In this document: positions 12,736 through 21,662 of the stretch, one piece after another
How the letters are laid out: every line of letters starts with the position of its first letter
Numbering within the stretch: position 1 is the stretch's first letter
Origin: Lachnospiraceae bacterium
Lineage (GTDB): Bacteria; Bacillota; Clostridia; Lachnospirales; Lachnospiraceae
Assembly (NCBI GenBank): GCA_022845895.1
Contig: AP025573.1
Span: 3,692,501 to 3,756,500 of the forward strand
Length of the DNA: 64,000 nucleotides
Direction: 5' to 3'
Notes under the pieces: generated by a model
Databases searched by the model: none
What the model saw: only the letters and a program-made list of their open reading frames with translations
What the model was told of the DNA's origin: nothing
Program-made: the position numbers and the translations under genes

Positions 12736-13176
12736 ATGTATACAATCGGCCAGGTATCTGAGATGTTCTATTTACCTATTTCTACTCTGCGTTATTATGA
12801 TAAGGAAGGACTGTTCCCGGACATGCAGCGCATCTCCGGCATCCGGAAATTTGACGACAAGGAAATCGAGGCGCTCCGGGTTATCGAGTGCCTGAAGAAA
12901 TCCGGTCTGGAGATTAAGGATATCAAACAGTTTATGGAATGGTGCTCCGAGGGTTCCAGCACCTACCCACAGCGAAGAGAGCTTTTTTTAAGACAAAAAG
13001 AGACGGTGGAAAAAGAAATCCAGAGAATGGAAAAGGTTCTGGATATGATTCGTTTTAAATGCTGGTATTATGAACAGGCAATGAAGGACGGCAATGAAGA
13101 CCGGCTCCATGAAATGCTGCCGGATCGTCTGCCAAAGGAGATACAAGAATTATATGACCACGCCCATGAAGTGTAA
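12736..13176 (+). CDS. MerR family transcriptional regulator
   Basis: DNA-binding regulator of 146 residues. The N-terminal winged helix is typical (MYTIGQVSEMFYLPISTLRY, then YDKEGLFP). A dimer coiled coil runs through about residues 80-120, and a short C-terminal part has a single cysteine at RFKCWYYEQ. The ribosome site GGGAGG precedes the ATG. This class often senses aldehydes or oxidants and activates oxidoreductase genes. Its divergent position next to an alcohol dehydrogenase with a MerR-type promoter supports that role here; the inducer is not known. Confidence 0.9.
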   Translation: MYTIGQVSEMFYLPISTLRYYDKEGLFPDMQRISGIRKFDDKEIEALRVIECLKKSGLEIKDIKQFMEWCSEGSSTYPQRRELFLRQKETVEKEIQRMEKVLDMIRFKCWYYEQAMKDGNEDRLHEMLPDRLPKEIQELYDHAHEV

Positions 13177-13213
13177 AAGGATAACCGGGCACAAAGTGCC
13201 CAGCAATTCAAAA

Positions 13214-13263
13214 GCCTGCCCGGAGATGATATGCTCAAGAACAACCTCCGGCAGGCCTTTTTC
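13214..13263 (+). terminator. Terminator after the MerR gene
   Basis: A stem GCCTGCC-GGAG pairs with CTCC-GGCAGGC across a 20-base loop and is followed by CTTTTTCT. It lies 37 bases after the MerR stop and also separates it from the convergent aldo/keto reductase. Confidence 0.75.
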
Positions 13264-13304
13264 TGTCACTGCGATGTCTGACAGCTTATGTATGTTTATA
13301 AATT

Positions 13305-14447
13305 TTATACTCCAAAAATTTTCCGGGACTCTTTCATATTTTCTATAACCGGCACGCCAAAAGGACATCTTTTTTCACAGCTTCCGCACCCTATACAGTC
13401 ACCGCCATGAGAGGTCAGGCTATCGTAGTGAGACTGTATGGACGGCGGTACATGTTCCAAATCCACTTTGGCAATATCCAAATATTTGTTGACCATTGCG
13501 ATGTTAATTCCCTCCGGGCAGGGCAAACAGTGATTGCAGTACACACAATGCCCGGTGAAATCATGCTGCAGTTCATTTAAAAATGGTGTGTAATCTCTCT
13601 CCTGCTCGCCGGCGTTCAGATAGGCCATTGCCGCCCTCACCTCTTCCCCAGTCTGGCAGCCCAGCAGAGAGCTGAAAACGGCCGGCCGGGTCAAAGCATA
13701 ATGGATGCACTGGCTCACGGTCATTGGTTTGGAGAAAGGCGTATGCTCCGGTGAAATCAATTTCCCCGCCCCCAAAGTCTTCATCACACTGATGCCAACG
13801 CCTTTTTGTTCACACAGGCGGTATAAGGCAGCCCGTTCAGAGTCCAGCCCTTTGAATTCATCTGTGTGCCAGCCGTCTTCCAGCGTGTTCAGCGCATCAA
13901 ATTCAGCAGGATATAAGTCAAATCCCAGATTAATACTGAACATCATGATATCCACAATACCCGTCTTAACGACTTGGGCGGCAGTCTCCGGGCTGTGGGA
14001 GCTGAAGCCGATATGCCGGATGTCTCCCTGCTGTTTAAGCCTCTGGGCATAATCAGCCAGACCTCCGTGAAATACCTTGTCGAATTCTTCCGGAGTGTCA
14101 ATAAAAAACAGCATCCCAAAGTCAATATATCCAAATGTATGCAGGCAGTGTTCAAAATACCTCTTTACGGTAGGCATATCGCGGCTGATATCGTATTGCT
14201 GGTTGATATCCGTCGAGCCAATATGCCCTTGTATCATGACATCCCCGCGCCGGTTCCCCAGAGCCCTTGCAATATGTTCCCGGATTTCCCTCCCGGGCAT
14301 AAATACATCAAGATAATTGATTCCACGGTCCAATGCGGTCTGTATCGTATCCTTTACCTGTTCATATGGCTTTCCATCCAAATGCTCGCAGCCAAGACCT
14401 ATGATGCCGGCCTTTTTCCCTGTTTTTCCAATCGCTCTATATTCCAT
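13305..14447 (-). CDS. Aldo/keto reductase with C-terminal 4Fe-4S domain
   Basis: An NAD(P)H-dependent reductase of 380 residues. The N-terminal TIM barrel starts MEYRAIGKTGKKAGIIGLGC; DRGINYLDVF holds the catalytic Asp/Tyr region. The last 100 residues carry two cysteine clusters, CVYCNHCLPCPEGI and CIGCGSCEKRCPFGVPV, which bind iron-sulfur clusters. The physiological substrate is not known for this ferredoxin-fused class, which is common in clostridia. A decayed relative lies at 11172-11334. It is convergent with the MerR gene and may belong to the same aldehyde-response patch. Confidence 0.9.
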   Translation of the reverse strand: MEYRAIGKTGKKAGIIGLGCEHLDGKPYEQVKDTIQTALDRGINYLDVFMPGREIREHIARALGNRRGDVMIQGHIGSTDINQQYDISRDMPTVKRYFEHCLHTFGYIDFGMLFFIDTPEEFDKVFHGGLADYAQRLKQQGDIRHIGFSSHSPETAAQVVKTGIVDIMMFSINLGFDLYPAEFDALNTLEDGWHTDEFKGLDSERAALYRLCEQKGVGISVMKTLGAGKLISPEHTPFSKPMTVSQCIHYALTRPAVFSSLLGCQTGEEVRAAMAYLNAGEQERDYTPFLNELQHDFTGHCVYCNHCLPCPEGINIAMVNKYLDIAKVDLEHVPPSIQSHYDSLTSHGGDCIGCGSCEKRCPFGVPVIENMKESRKIFGV

Positions 14448-14625
14448 TTTCAGTCCTCCACCGGACAGACAAAGTCCGTCACCATCTCTGCATATTTCTC
14501 CTGTTTTTATACTCCCCCGATGGGATAGCCATTTGCGCTATCCTCAAACACGCCCGCTTTCAGGCGGTAATGGTATGCCTTAATCGATTCTTGACTGCAA
14601 CCGGAAAGCTCCTGTAGCTTTCATA

Positions 14626-15165
14626 TTACATTGCAGCTATTTTTTTTAAAGTACCGGCAGTTCTAATGGTAAGCATTTCTCCAATTCCTGCACTTGCTGT
14701 TTTCTTCCACCAGTTTGCTTTCGCATATTTCTTTCTGTCAAAAGACCAGAAAACAGCGTTCTTGCAGATTAATATCCGTTCCAGCTCTTTTGTTGGCTCA
14801 CCTATTTTCTCAGCTATCGTTTCAGCATTCGCCGGAGGTATTACAAAAATCAGATTGTCATATATTTCTTTATCATTCGTTCCCCACCAAGCAGGAGCTT
14901 GACTTAATAAATCTTTCAATTCTTCTTGTGATATAACAAAAACAGGGATGTCTAATTCAAAGCGCTCCTGTATCATGGCTTTAATTGTATCTGCAAGCGC
15001 AGTTTCAACACTTTCATCCGTGGTGAAAACAATATTTCCGCTATTGAGATAAGTGAAAACATCTGTACAGCCAAGTTCTAGAAAATTTGATTTCAACTCT
15101 GCCATTGAGATTTTATTTTTTCCACTTATGTTGATACCTCTTAATAAAGCAATGTATCTATTCAT
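14626..15165 (-). CDS. DUF1697 family protein
   Basis: Cytoplasmic protein of 179 residues starting MNRYIALLRGINISGKNKISM, the signature of the DUF1697 family, with LGCTDVFTYLNSGNIVF next. The GGGAGG ribosome site fixes the start at 15165. The family has no firm function. The 180 bases downstream, toward 14448, contain two small hairpins and an out-of-frame coding-like scrap but no gene I can name. Confidence 0.85.
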   Translation of the reverse strand: MNRYIALLRGINISGKNKISMAELKSNFLELGCTDVFTYLNSGNIVFTTDESVETALADTIKAMIQERFELDIPVFVISQEELKDLLSQAPAWWGTNDKEIYDNLIFVIPPANAETIAEKIGEPTKELERILICKNAVFWSFDRKKYAKANWWKKTASAGIGEMLTIRTAGTLKKIAAM

Positions 15166-15244
15166 ATTAATCCTCCCTGTCACTTTTTCATATTCGCATT
15201 ATGAAAACACACTTTTTCTGTCATTTGCTGTGCTTGCTCCCTAA

Positions 15245-15877
15245 TCACTGCACATACGAACTGCTCAGTATATAAAATTCCTCCTGACTCGGCTGATTTT
15301 GTTTCTCCATTTTTTCCAAAGCATCATCAAAACGCCGGGCCTCCGCCTCATCAATCTGCATCACCGGACTGTCATAATACGTCCACTTTCTTCCGTCAAA
15401 CACATCTTCTCCCAACTCCTTTACCATCATTGCCGCCGGATACAAACCATTTTCTATACAGATATTGTATTTTTTACAGCTCCTAAAGCCACGGGCAACA
15501 TAATTACCCGGATTCCCAAATATCACAATGGCATCATATCCCAGAGCTGCCGCCTTTTCAAAGGAATATTCCATCAGCATTTTCCCATACCCCTTCCGCT
15601 GGTATTCCGGCAGAATGCAGACTGGGCCAAAGGTCAAAACCTCTTTTTCCCTCTTCTCTTCGTCAACCAGCTTTGCCTTTGTATACATGATATTTCCAAT
15701 CACACGCCCATCTTCTTCTATTACAAAGTCCAGCTCCGGCACAAAATCTTCATGCCCCCGCATGACATGAACCAGATAATGCTCCACGCAACCAGGCACA
15801 TACAAATTATAAAAAGCCTTTCTCGTAATACGTTCCACTTCCTCATAATCCCTATTTTCTTCATTTCTAATAAGCAT
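15245..15877 (-). CDS. GNAT family N-acetyltransferase
   Basis: Acetyl-CoA-dependent acetyltransferase of 210 residues. The core motif A reads ILPEYQRKGYGKMLMEYSFEKAAALGYDAIVIFGNPGNYVARGF, close to the YhbS subgroup, and a C-terminal extension follows. The start at 15877 has GGGAG eight bases upstream. It is followed closely by DUF1697 and preceded by another GNAT gene. The acceptor substrate cannot be read from the sequence. Confidence 0.85.
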   Translation of the reverse strand: MLIRNEENRDYEEVERITRKAFYNLYVPGCVEHYLVHVMRGHEDFVPELDFVIEEDGRVIGNIMYTKAKLVDEEKREKEVLTFGPVCILPEYQRKGYGKMLMEYSFEKAAALGYDAIVIFGNPGNYVARGFRSCKKYNICIENGLYPAAMMVKELGEDVFDGRKWTYYDSPVMQIDEAEARRFDDALEKMEKQNQPSQEEFYILSSSYVQ

Positions 15878-15906
15878 TTCCAAGTCTCCCTTCAAGCTTT
15901 TATCCT

Positions 15907-16383
15907 CTATTGCAAATGACAGACCATGATATACTCTTCCTCATTTTCATCAACGATTTCAAACCCTGCTTTCTTATACATCCCCACCGCATAATTTGCT
16001 TTTTGTACTGCAAGGGATGCTTGTTTATATCCCCTTTCCTTCAATACACATAGCATTTTTTCCATCAAAGCAGCTCCTATCCCTATTCCCCGATATTCTT
16101 TATACACGGAAATAGCAAAGGAGGGCGTCGCATCATCGATATGGCCGTAGTCATTCATAATGCGGACCCAGACAGCGCCCACTACCTTTGCGTCAACTTC
16201 CGCCACCAGACTTATATCATCTTTTTTCTTCCCAAAATCTGCTACATACACCTGCAATTCCGGCTGCTTGACGATGGATTCCGGCGGGGCGTCCATGCCT
16301 TCAGGTACAAATATCGCCTCGTACAAAAATTTTTCCAGCAGACTATATTCTTCTTGTAATATGTCTCTGATGATATAATTCAT
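15907..16383 (-). CDS. GNAT family N-acetyltransferase
   Basis: Acetyltransferase of 158 residues. Motif A is VYKEYRGIGIGAALMEKML, followed by LAVQKANYAVGMYKKAGFEIV. The start at 16383 is chosen for GGGGATA upstream. It is probably co-transcribed with the GNAT gene 29 bases downstream; the two differ in sequence and are not recent duplicates. Function beyond acetyl transfer is unknown. Confidence 0.85.
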   Translation of the reverse strand: MNYIIRDILQEEYSLLEKFLYEAIFVPEGMDAPPESIVKQPELQVYVADFGKKKDDISLVAEVDAKVVGAVWVRIMNDYGHIDDATPSFAISVYKEYRGIGIGAALMEKMLCVLKERGYKQASLAVQKANYAVGMYKKAGFEIVDENEEEYIMVCHLQ

Positions 16384-16489
16384 AGATATATCCCCGCATC
16401 CGTTTCTGTCTTTCATCTATTTTGTCATCGCCCTAAATTTATTACAATTATAACGTACAGCGACACAATTTTCCATTGCCATTTTCACA

Positions 16490-16526
16490 AAGAAGGGATG
16501 ATTCATTGCCTGAATCACCCCTTCTT
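16490..16526. terminator. Bidirectional stem-loop
   Basis: GAAGGG-TGATTCA pairs with TGAATCA-CCCCTTC, with A and T runs on both sides. It would end transcription of the minus-strand remnant above it. Confidence 0.6.
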
Positions 16527-16538
16527 TTCAAATGCCTA

Positions 16539-16737
16539 TTAGTACCAATCGTGTTTTTCATCTTTATTCAAAGCTGCAATCTGCTCCCGCCAGACAATGT
16601 CGCAGGAACGCTCCAAAAACGAATTTGCCCAATGGTTTGGCGAATATTTCGAAAAGCTGAATGTGGTGACCACCTTCAACCTTGTCTACAATGCCGCCAT
16701 CATGTTTTTAGAACGGTTAAGAGAACGATTTGCTTAA
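16539..16737. pseudogene. Unidentified gene remnant
   Basis: In the 345-base gap before the aquaporin, the minus strand carries a coding-like tail ending WREQIAALNKDEKHDWY and a TAA just before a terminator hairpin. The plus strand of the same DNA has an open frame of 47 codons (MSQERSKNEFAQWFG and onward). At most one reading is real. The terminator favours the minus strand as the original gene, but it meets a stop about 48 codons upstream and has no start. I do not recognise a family. Confidence 0.35.
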
Positions 16738-16761
16738 AGCTATTGTCTTTTCTACGACCTG

Positions 16762-17454
16762 TTACTCTTCTGTCTTGCAGACCAGCTGATATACAACCGC
16801 TGCCACTGCTGCTCCCACGAGGGGTGCCACGATGAATACCCACACCTGCGGCAGTGCGGTACCGTTCCCGACAAGCAGAGCCGGTCCAAGGCTCCTGGCA
16901 GGATTTACAGAAGTTCCTGTAAGCGGTATGCCCAGGATGTGGACGAATGTAAGCGTCAGGCCGATGACCAGACCGGCTACTCTGCCGTTCTCCGCTTTGG
17001 CCGTAACGCCTAGAATCGTAAAGACAAATACAAAGGTCAGTACGATTTCTACCACAATTGCCCCGGTTATGCCAAGCCCTACATAAGAAGCTTCTGCGAA
17101 TCCGTTCTGTCCAAGCCCTACTTCTGATACAGGCCCAAGTCCTGTACAGCTGATGATGCCATATAGGATTCCTGCTCCCGCTGCCCCTCCAAGAAACTGT
17201 GCCACAAGGTAGCCGGCAAAGTCTTTGGCGCTCATGCCTTTATTTAAGAATACTCCCAATGAAACTGCCGGATTGATATGGCATCCGGATACATCTCCTA
17301 TTACATAAGCCATGGCTACAATGGAAAGCCCAAAAGCCATTGCAATACCGAGAATCCCCAGTGTTCCGTCAATCCCCCCTGATATGGCCGCAGATCCACA
17401 GCCAAATAAGGTCAATACCGCAGTTCCGATAAACTCTGCAACATATTTCTTCAT
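16762..17454 (-). CDS. aqpZ: Aquaporin Z-type water/glycerol channel
   Basis: Membrane channel of 230 residues with six helices and both pore motifs, HINPAVSLG near residue 65 and SVNPARSLGP near residue 185. The start MKKYVAEFIGTAVLTLFGCG is standard for AqpZ; the frame continues upstream, but only the ATG at 17454 has a ribosome site (AGGAGGAAG). It sits next to a mechanosensitive-channel gene, which suggests a link to osmotic balance, though no shared promoter is visible. Confidence 0.93.
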   Translation of the reverse strand: MKKYVAEFIGTAVLTLFGCGSAAISGGIDGTLGILGIAMAFGLSIVAMAYVIGDVSGCHINPAVSLGVFLNKGMSAKDFAGYLVAQFLGGAAGAGILYGIISCTGLGPVSEVGLGQNGFAEASYVGLGITGAIVVEIVLTFVFVFTILGVTAKAENGRVAGLVIGLTLTFVHILGIPLTGTSVNPARSLGPALLVGNGTALPQVWVFIVAPLVGAAVAAVVYQLVCKTEE

Positions 17455-17573
17455 GTCCTTCTTCCTCCTTTGTATAACTGACACATCGGTCAAATCGTAG
17501 TACAATATGCAAAGCCATGTCAATAAACTGAACACAAACGGTCTTTATTTTACGCAATCAGAATGCTCTGCTT

Positions 17574-20500
17574 CTAGTTATTCTCTTCTTCTACGATAAA
17601 ACTCTTGGACAGCTCCTTTTGAGACTCATTGAACTTATCCGCCTTGCGCTTCTCCCATAGGCTTGCCTTCTTGAACTCTGTCGGCTCATTGATGACAACC
17701 TGAGGGAATGGTATATTGATATCATACTTGTCGAAGATGAGCTTCATCTCTCGGTTCAGGTCACGGCCCATCTGTACTCTGTCACTCTCTGTACAGAGCA
17801 CCATGACGCGCACAACTACGCTGCTTTCGCCAAGCTCTATCACTCCTTTATAGAACGGTCCTTCTATAATATTCGGCAGACGCTTCCTGATATTTGGAAA
17901 TTCCTTTTCCAGTATGTTCTCCACTCTTTCGAGCGATTCGCCATATTCTATGCCCACATCTGCCCATGAGTATGAATACTGCCTTGTCATGTTGATGACG
18001 CCGCTGACCTCACTGTTGCTGATAATCTTGATATTCTTACTCGGGTCTTCAATCTTGGTCGTCCGTATTCCTATCTCAAGCACCGTTCCCCTCCAGTCAC
18101 CGATAGTGACGATATCGCCGACCCGGAACTCACCTTCAAAGATGATGAACAGACCGGCCAGTATGTCCGACACGAGCGTCTTCGCGCCAAGGCCGACAAC
18201 AAGCGTCAGGATACCGGCGGAGGCCAGCAGCGTCTTCGTATCGACGCCAATCAGAGCCAGACAGTAATACAGCATGGCGATGACCGAAAAATATTTGGTA
18301 AAGCTGCGCAGAAGTCTGCACACCGTCTCGCCTCTCGCCCCAAATGTCTTAGACAGCATACGCAGTACAGCCTGTAACAGCACTGTAATCACGCTGACGA
18401 CACATATGATCATGATACATCCCGTCAACGCGAAGATATTGACGCCCCGCTCCCATTCTCCGCCCAGTATATACAGGAAGATGGAGTTGTGGTCGAAGAT
18501 ATTCTCTTTCATGATTACCGCTATGCAGATAGCTGCCGCCAGTATTCCCAGAATACCTCTCAGCACTGTAGACATCTTCTGCTCCGGCGTCTTTTCCTTC
18601 CAACGTATGGACATGATCTCCCATCGGCTCTCAGCAGTCTCTGTTTTCCTCACGCTTCCGTCAGGCATAGAGACATCAATGTTCCGCTTTCCCGAACTAT
18701 TGTTGACGGTATCTGTCGCCTCTGCACCTTTGCGGCTGAATGTAAGAAGAAGAAAGACAACCAGCAGACATGCAAGGCTGGCCCCGCCGCACGCAAGAGT
18801 TATCGGCAGGCGCTCGCTCGTCATAGCGTCCCTGGGCACGACCACATAGATATATTCACTGGCCGTCTCAAGTGACGATCCATAATACGTCTTATTGTCA
18901 ATCGTTATGTAGTCACAATATGCATCCTTGAACTGCTTCTTCTCCATTCCGTAAGAGACGGCGCTTCTTCCAATCAGCTTCTCCTGTGGATAGTACGAGA
19001 AGGTCTTATCCTTCTTATCCACAGCAAATACAAAGCCGCCTTTGCCGACTTTCGTCTTTTCGAGGACCTTTGCAATCTGCATGTTGGACAGTGTTTCCTT
19101 CAGCTTGGCCGGTGTGACGGATATCTGGACGAACCCATCTGCATCGCCTTTTTCATCCCGAAGCGTCACTCCGATATACTGGTGGTATCCTCCGCTCACT
19201 TCGTCGGTCTGTGCATTCTGAATGATATAGTCTGCGCCGTTGAGCAGTTTGTTGAACTCATAAGACTGGTCTTCAGGGTTCTGGCTGAGCTTGAAATTCG
19301 TGTAAGGTGAGCTGGTGGCAGTCTGCACACCTGCCATATCGAATACATTGACCGCCTCCACATCCAGTACCTCGCTCAATTCAACAAGCGGTTCTTTAGC
19401 GATAAGTTCTGGCTTTGCACTGATTATATAGGAAGCGATTCTGGCTTTATTCAAGTACCTTGCATTATATTGCTCCGTCGTTTCATCAATATCTTTTTCA
19501 TAGTGCTTCAGCGTCTTCTCTATTTCTGCAGCACGCTCATTATTCCCCATTGACTGGCGGGACAGCGCAAACAATGTCTGCATATAGAATGTGGTAATCA
19601 GGATAAATACAAGCCCCACGGTGGAAATCGTGGCGATTTTCTGTCCTGTTGTGCGGTCGTAACGGAATCTTCCCATTATCTTAAGGCTCTCACCTTCTTT
19701 GCCGCTGTTCTCCCTGTCGGCCATCATGAAGATTGAATAGGTAATTACAAGGGTCATTACGGCGAAAAAGGCAAAAAGTATTCCCGCGACGGTAACTCCC
19801 CGTGATGCTACTATTTCATTTTCGCTTACCGCACATATGATATACGTATCCTGCTGCTTCGTAATTCCGCAGTAGAATTCCTCACCGCCTATGGTCAGCC
19901 ATGTATAGTTGTCGTCCTCCAGCTCTTCTACAGGAATCCCTGCATCCAGAGCATCCTTCCCCACCATCTTGTCATCCGGGTGGTACAGGAACGTATAGTC
20001 TAAGCCGGATACCGCCATAGCGTAGCCATTCAGGCCCACGCTTACGTTGCCGAGGATACTTTTCCACGTAGAGGTATCGTCCAGCAGCTTGTCCAGCTCT
20101 TTTGGATCTTGTTCAATGACAACCATCTTATCGTTGTCTATCATGGAACCATAGTACCGGTAGCACAGGTCTGCATTTTCTACTTCAAATGCTTCGGACG
20201 CCGTATTTGTGCCGAAAACGGTCCGCAGCTGGTTATATCTGCTGCGGGTAAAGTCTGCCGGCGACTCCTGCGCCTTTGCGATTATATTTCCCTGCCTGTC
20301 TATGATCAATGCATTCGTGACTTCCAGCAATTCGCAATATTGCTGTATCCTGGCGTCCGTATATTCATCGGCCACCTGCGACCTGTACATGTACGACAGG
20401 CTGTCGGCCTTTGATTTATAGATATCATCGAAGGACACCGTCAGCTGGTCCGCCGCCTCTTTGGCGCTGTCCAGCAGACCGCCCATCTCTTTTATCTTCT

Positions 20501-20636
20501 CTTCTGTATTTTTTCTCTGGTCATCCACTGACAGATCTGTCTGCATCCCGCGCAGAAAGAATCCGAGAAGGACAAGGCAGATGATTTCCGCCGCAATGGC
20601 AAGCACTGCTTTTCTTTTTATATTCTTAGACAACAT
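17574..20636 (-). CDS. Sensor-fused MscS-type mechanosensitive channel
   Basis: A very large MscS relative, 1020 residues against about 290 for E. coli MscS. In order: a membrane helix near 8-25; an extracellular sensor-like region (about 30-280) with a Cache-like sequence; membrane helices near 280-305 and 335-355; a second extracellular sensor-like region (about 360-620) ending KTYYGSSLETASEYIYVVVP; another helix near 625-645; a linker; then four helices and the MscS pore and beta domains (GLGAKTLVSDILAGLFIIFEGEFRVGDIVTIGDWRG near 830-865). It starts eight bases after the stop of a family 3 solute-binding protein, so the two are one operon. The layout suggests a channel gated or tuned by an external ligand. 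Confidence 0.85.
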   Translation of the reverse strand: MLSKNIKRKAVLAIAAEIICLVLLGFFLRGMQTDLSVDDQRKNTEEKIKEMGGLLDSAKEAADQLTVSFDDIYKSKADSLSYMYRSQVADEYTDARIQQYCELLEVTNALIIDRQGNIIAKAQESPADFTRSRYNQLRTVFGTNTASEAFEVENADLCYRYYGSMIDNDKMVVIEQDPKELDKLLDDTSTWKSILGNVSVGLNGYAMAVSGLDYTFLYHPDDKMVGKDALDAGIPVEELEDDNYTWLTIGGEEFYCGITKQQDTYIICAVSENEIVASRGVTVAGILFAFFAVMTLVITYSIFMMADRENSGKEGESLKIMGRFRYDRTTGQKIATISTVGLVFILITTFYMQTLFALSRQSMGNNERAAEIEKTLKHYEKDIDETTEQYNARYLNKARIASYIISAKPELIAKEPLVELSEVLDVEAVNVFDMAGVQTATSSPYTNFKLSQNPEDQSYEFNKLLNGADYIIQNAQTDEVSGGYHQYIGVTLRDEKGDADGFVQISVTPAKLKETLSNMQIAKVLEKTKVGKGGFVFAVDKKDKTFSYYPQEKLIGRSAVSYGMEKKQFKDAYCDYITIDNKTYYGSSLETASEYIYVVVPRDAMTSERLPITLACGGASLACLLVVFLLLTFSRKGAEATDTVNNSSGKRNIDVSMPDGSVRKTETAESRWEIMSIRWKEKTPEQKMSTVLRGILGILAAAICIAVIMKENIFDHNSIFLYILGGEWERGVNIFALTGCIMIICVVSVITVLLQAVLRMLSKTFGARGETVCRLLRSFTKYFSVIAMLYYCLALIGVDTKTLLASAGILTLVVGLGAKTLVSDILAGLFIIFEGEFRVGDIVTIGDWRGTVLEIGIRTTKIEDPSKNIKIISNSEVSGVINMTRQYSYSWADVGIEYGESLERVENILEKEFPNIRKRLPNIIEGPFYKGVIELGESSVVVRVMVLCTESDRVQMGRDLNREMKLIFDKYDINIPFPQVVINEPTEFKKASLWEKRKADKFNESQKELSKSFIVEEENN

Positions 20637-20644
20637 AATCCCCC

Positions 20645-21442
20645 CTAATCCCACTTATCAATCAGCTTGTCAATCGTTCCGTCATCCAGCATGTTCTGGA
20701 TGGCATCTGCAACCGGCTTGCTCAGGTCAGAGTCTTTCTGTGTCGCAACACCATAATCCTGTTCTGCAACCACGATGTCCAGGAATTCACGGTTTTCATT
20801 CATATATGTTCCTGCAATGCATTTGTCCATGCACACCGCGTCCACGGCACCCGTTTCAAGCATCGTATCCAGATCTGAATATTTCTCTGCCTTTATGACC
20901 CTTGCCCCCTCATACTCGGTGGCCTCGTCCGTATCAGAAATCAGCTTGTCCGTTATCAATCCGATATCATACAGCTTCTGTGCAAGCAGAGGTCCCGCAT
21001 TGGAGCCGGATAAAACACCGATCGTCTTCTCCTTCAGATCGTCTGCCCCTGTAAAGAGTGCCGACTTCTCTACCATAATCCCTGTCTCATCTGTATAGTA
21101 CGGAGCTGAAAAATCAAAATTTTCCTTCCTCGTATCCGCAATCGAATAAGCTGCTATAAGACAGTCCACTTTTCCCTCCAGCAGCATTTGCTTTCTGTTA
21201 TCCGGCCTTACCGTGACAAACTCGACACCTTCATACCCAAGTTCATCCGCAAGCTTCCCGGCCAGGTCAATTTCCATACCGTAATATCTGCCGGTTTCTT
21301 TATTCAGATATCCAAAGTTCATAATATCATCGCGTACGCCCACTTTAAGACGGCCGGCCTTCTCCTTGCCGCCGCAGCCGGTAATTGCGGCAGTCAGGAT
21401 GAGCAGCACGCTAAGCAGCACACTCCACCTTCTCATCTTCAT
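20645..21442 (-). CDS. Family 3 extracellular solute-binding lipoprotein
   Basis: Amino-acid-type binding protein of 265 residues. A lipobox (ITGC) anchors it; the fold shows GYLNKETGRYYGMEIDLAGKLADEL, a standard family 3 ligand-site segment, and the ENFDFSAPYYTDETGIMV hinge. No ABC permease or ATPase lies nearby. Instead the next gene is the sensor-MscS channel, so this protein may present a ligand to that channel. The start at 21442 follows a GGGGAACAGAGG site. Confidence 0.85.
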   Translation of the reverse strand: MKMRRWSVLLSVLLILTAAITGCGGKEKAGRLKVGVRDDIMNFGYLNKETGRYYGMEIDLAGKLADELGYEGVEFVTVRPDNRKQMLLEGKVDCLIAAYSIADTRKENFDFSAPYYTDETGIMVEKSALFTGADDLKEKTIGVLSGSNAGPLLAQKLYDIGLITDKLISDTDEATEYEGARVIKAEKYSDLDTMLETGAVDAVCMDKCIAGTYMNENREFLDIVVAEQDYGVATQKDSDLSKPVADAIQNMLDDGTIDKLIDKWD

Positions 21443-21591
21443 CCTCTGTTCCCCCTGTGATGTTCTAGTGTCTGAAAACACACTAATATGATTATATTTT
21501 ATTCTAATATAAAATGAAATGGAGTCCGCCCATTTTATGCCTACATTACCAAAACCGTATGATTATTACTGTTTGCTGTCAGGAATAAAAA

Positions 21592-21643
21592 CAGCCCTGC
21601 CGTCTTTCCGAAGCTTTTACAGCATCAGAAGACGGCAGGGCTG
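21592..21643 (-). terminator. Terminator of the pentose-type operon
   Basis: A perfect 15-bp stem, AAGACGGCAGGGCTG with CAGCCCTGCCGTCTT, lies 19 bases after the FGGY kinase stop and is followed on the minus strand by TTTTTATTCC. It closes the long operon that starts at the LacI gene near 33.4 kb. Confidence 0.85.
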
Positions 21644-21662
21644 AATCGTCCTGTCCACGATA

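Noticed and set aside
14507..14620. A coding-like scrap after the DUF1697 gene (ending VFEDSANGYPIGGV)
   Set aside because: It has no start codon, sits right after the DUF1697 stop, and I could not name a family. It may be a remnant of a mobile gene but support is too thin. A GGATAGC/GCTATCC hairpin overlaps it.
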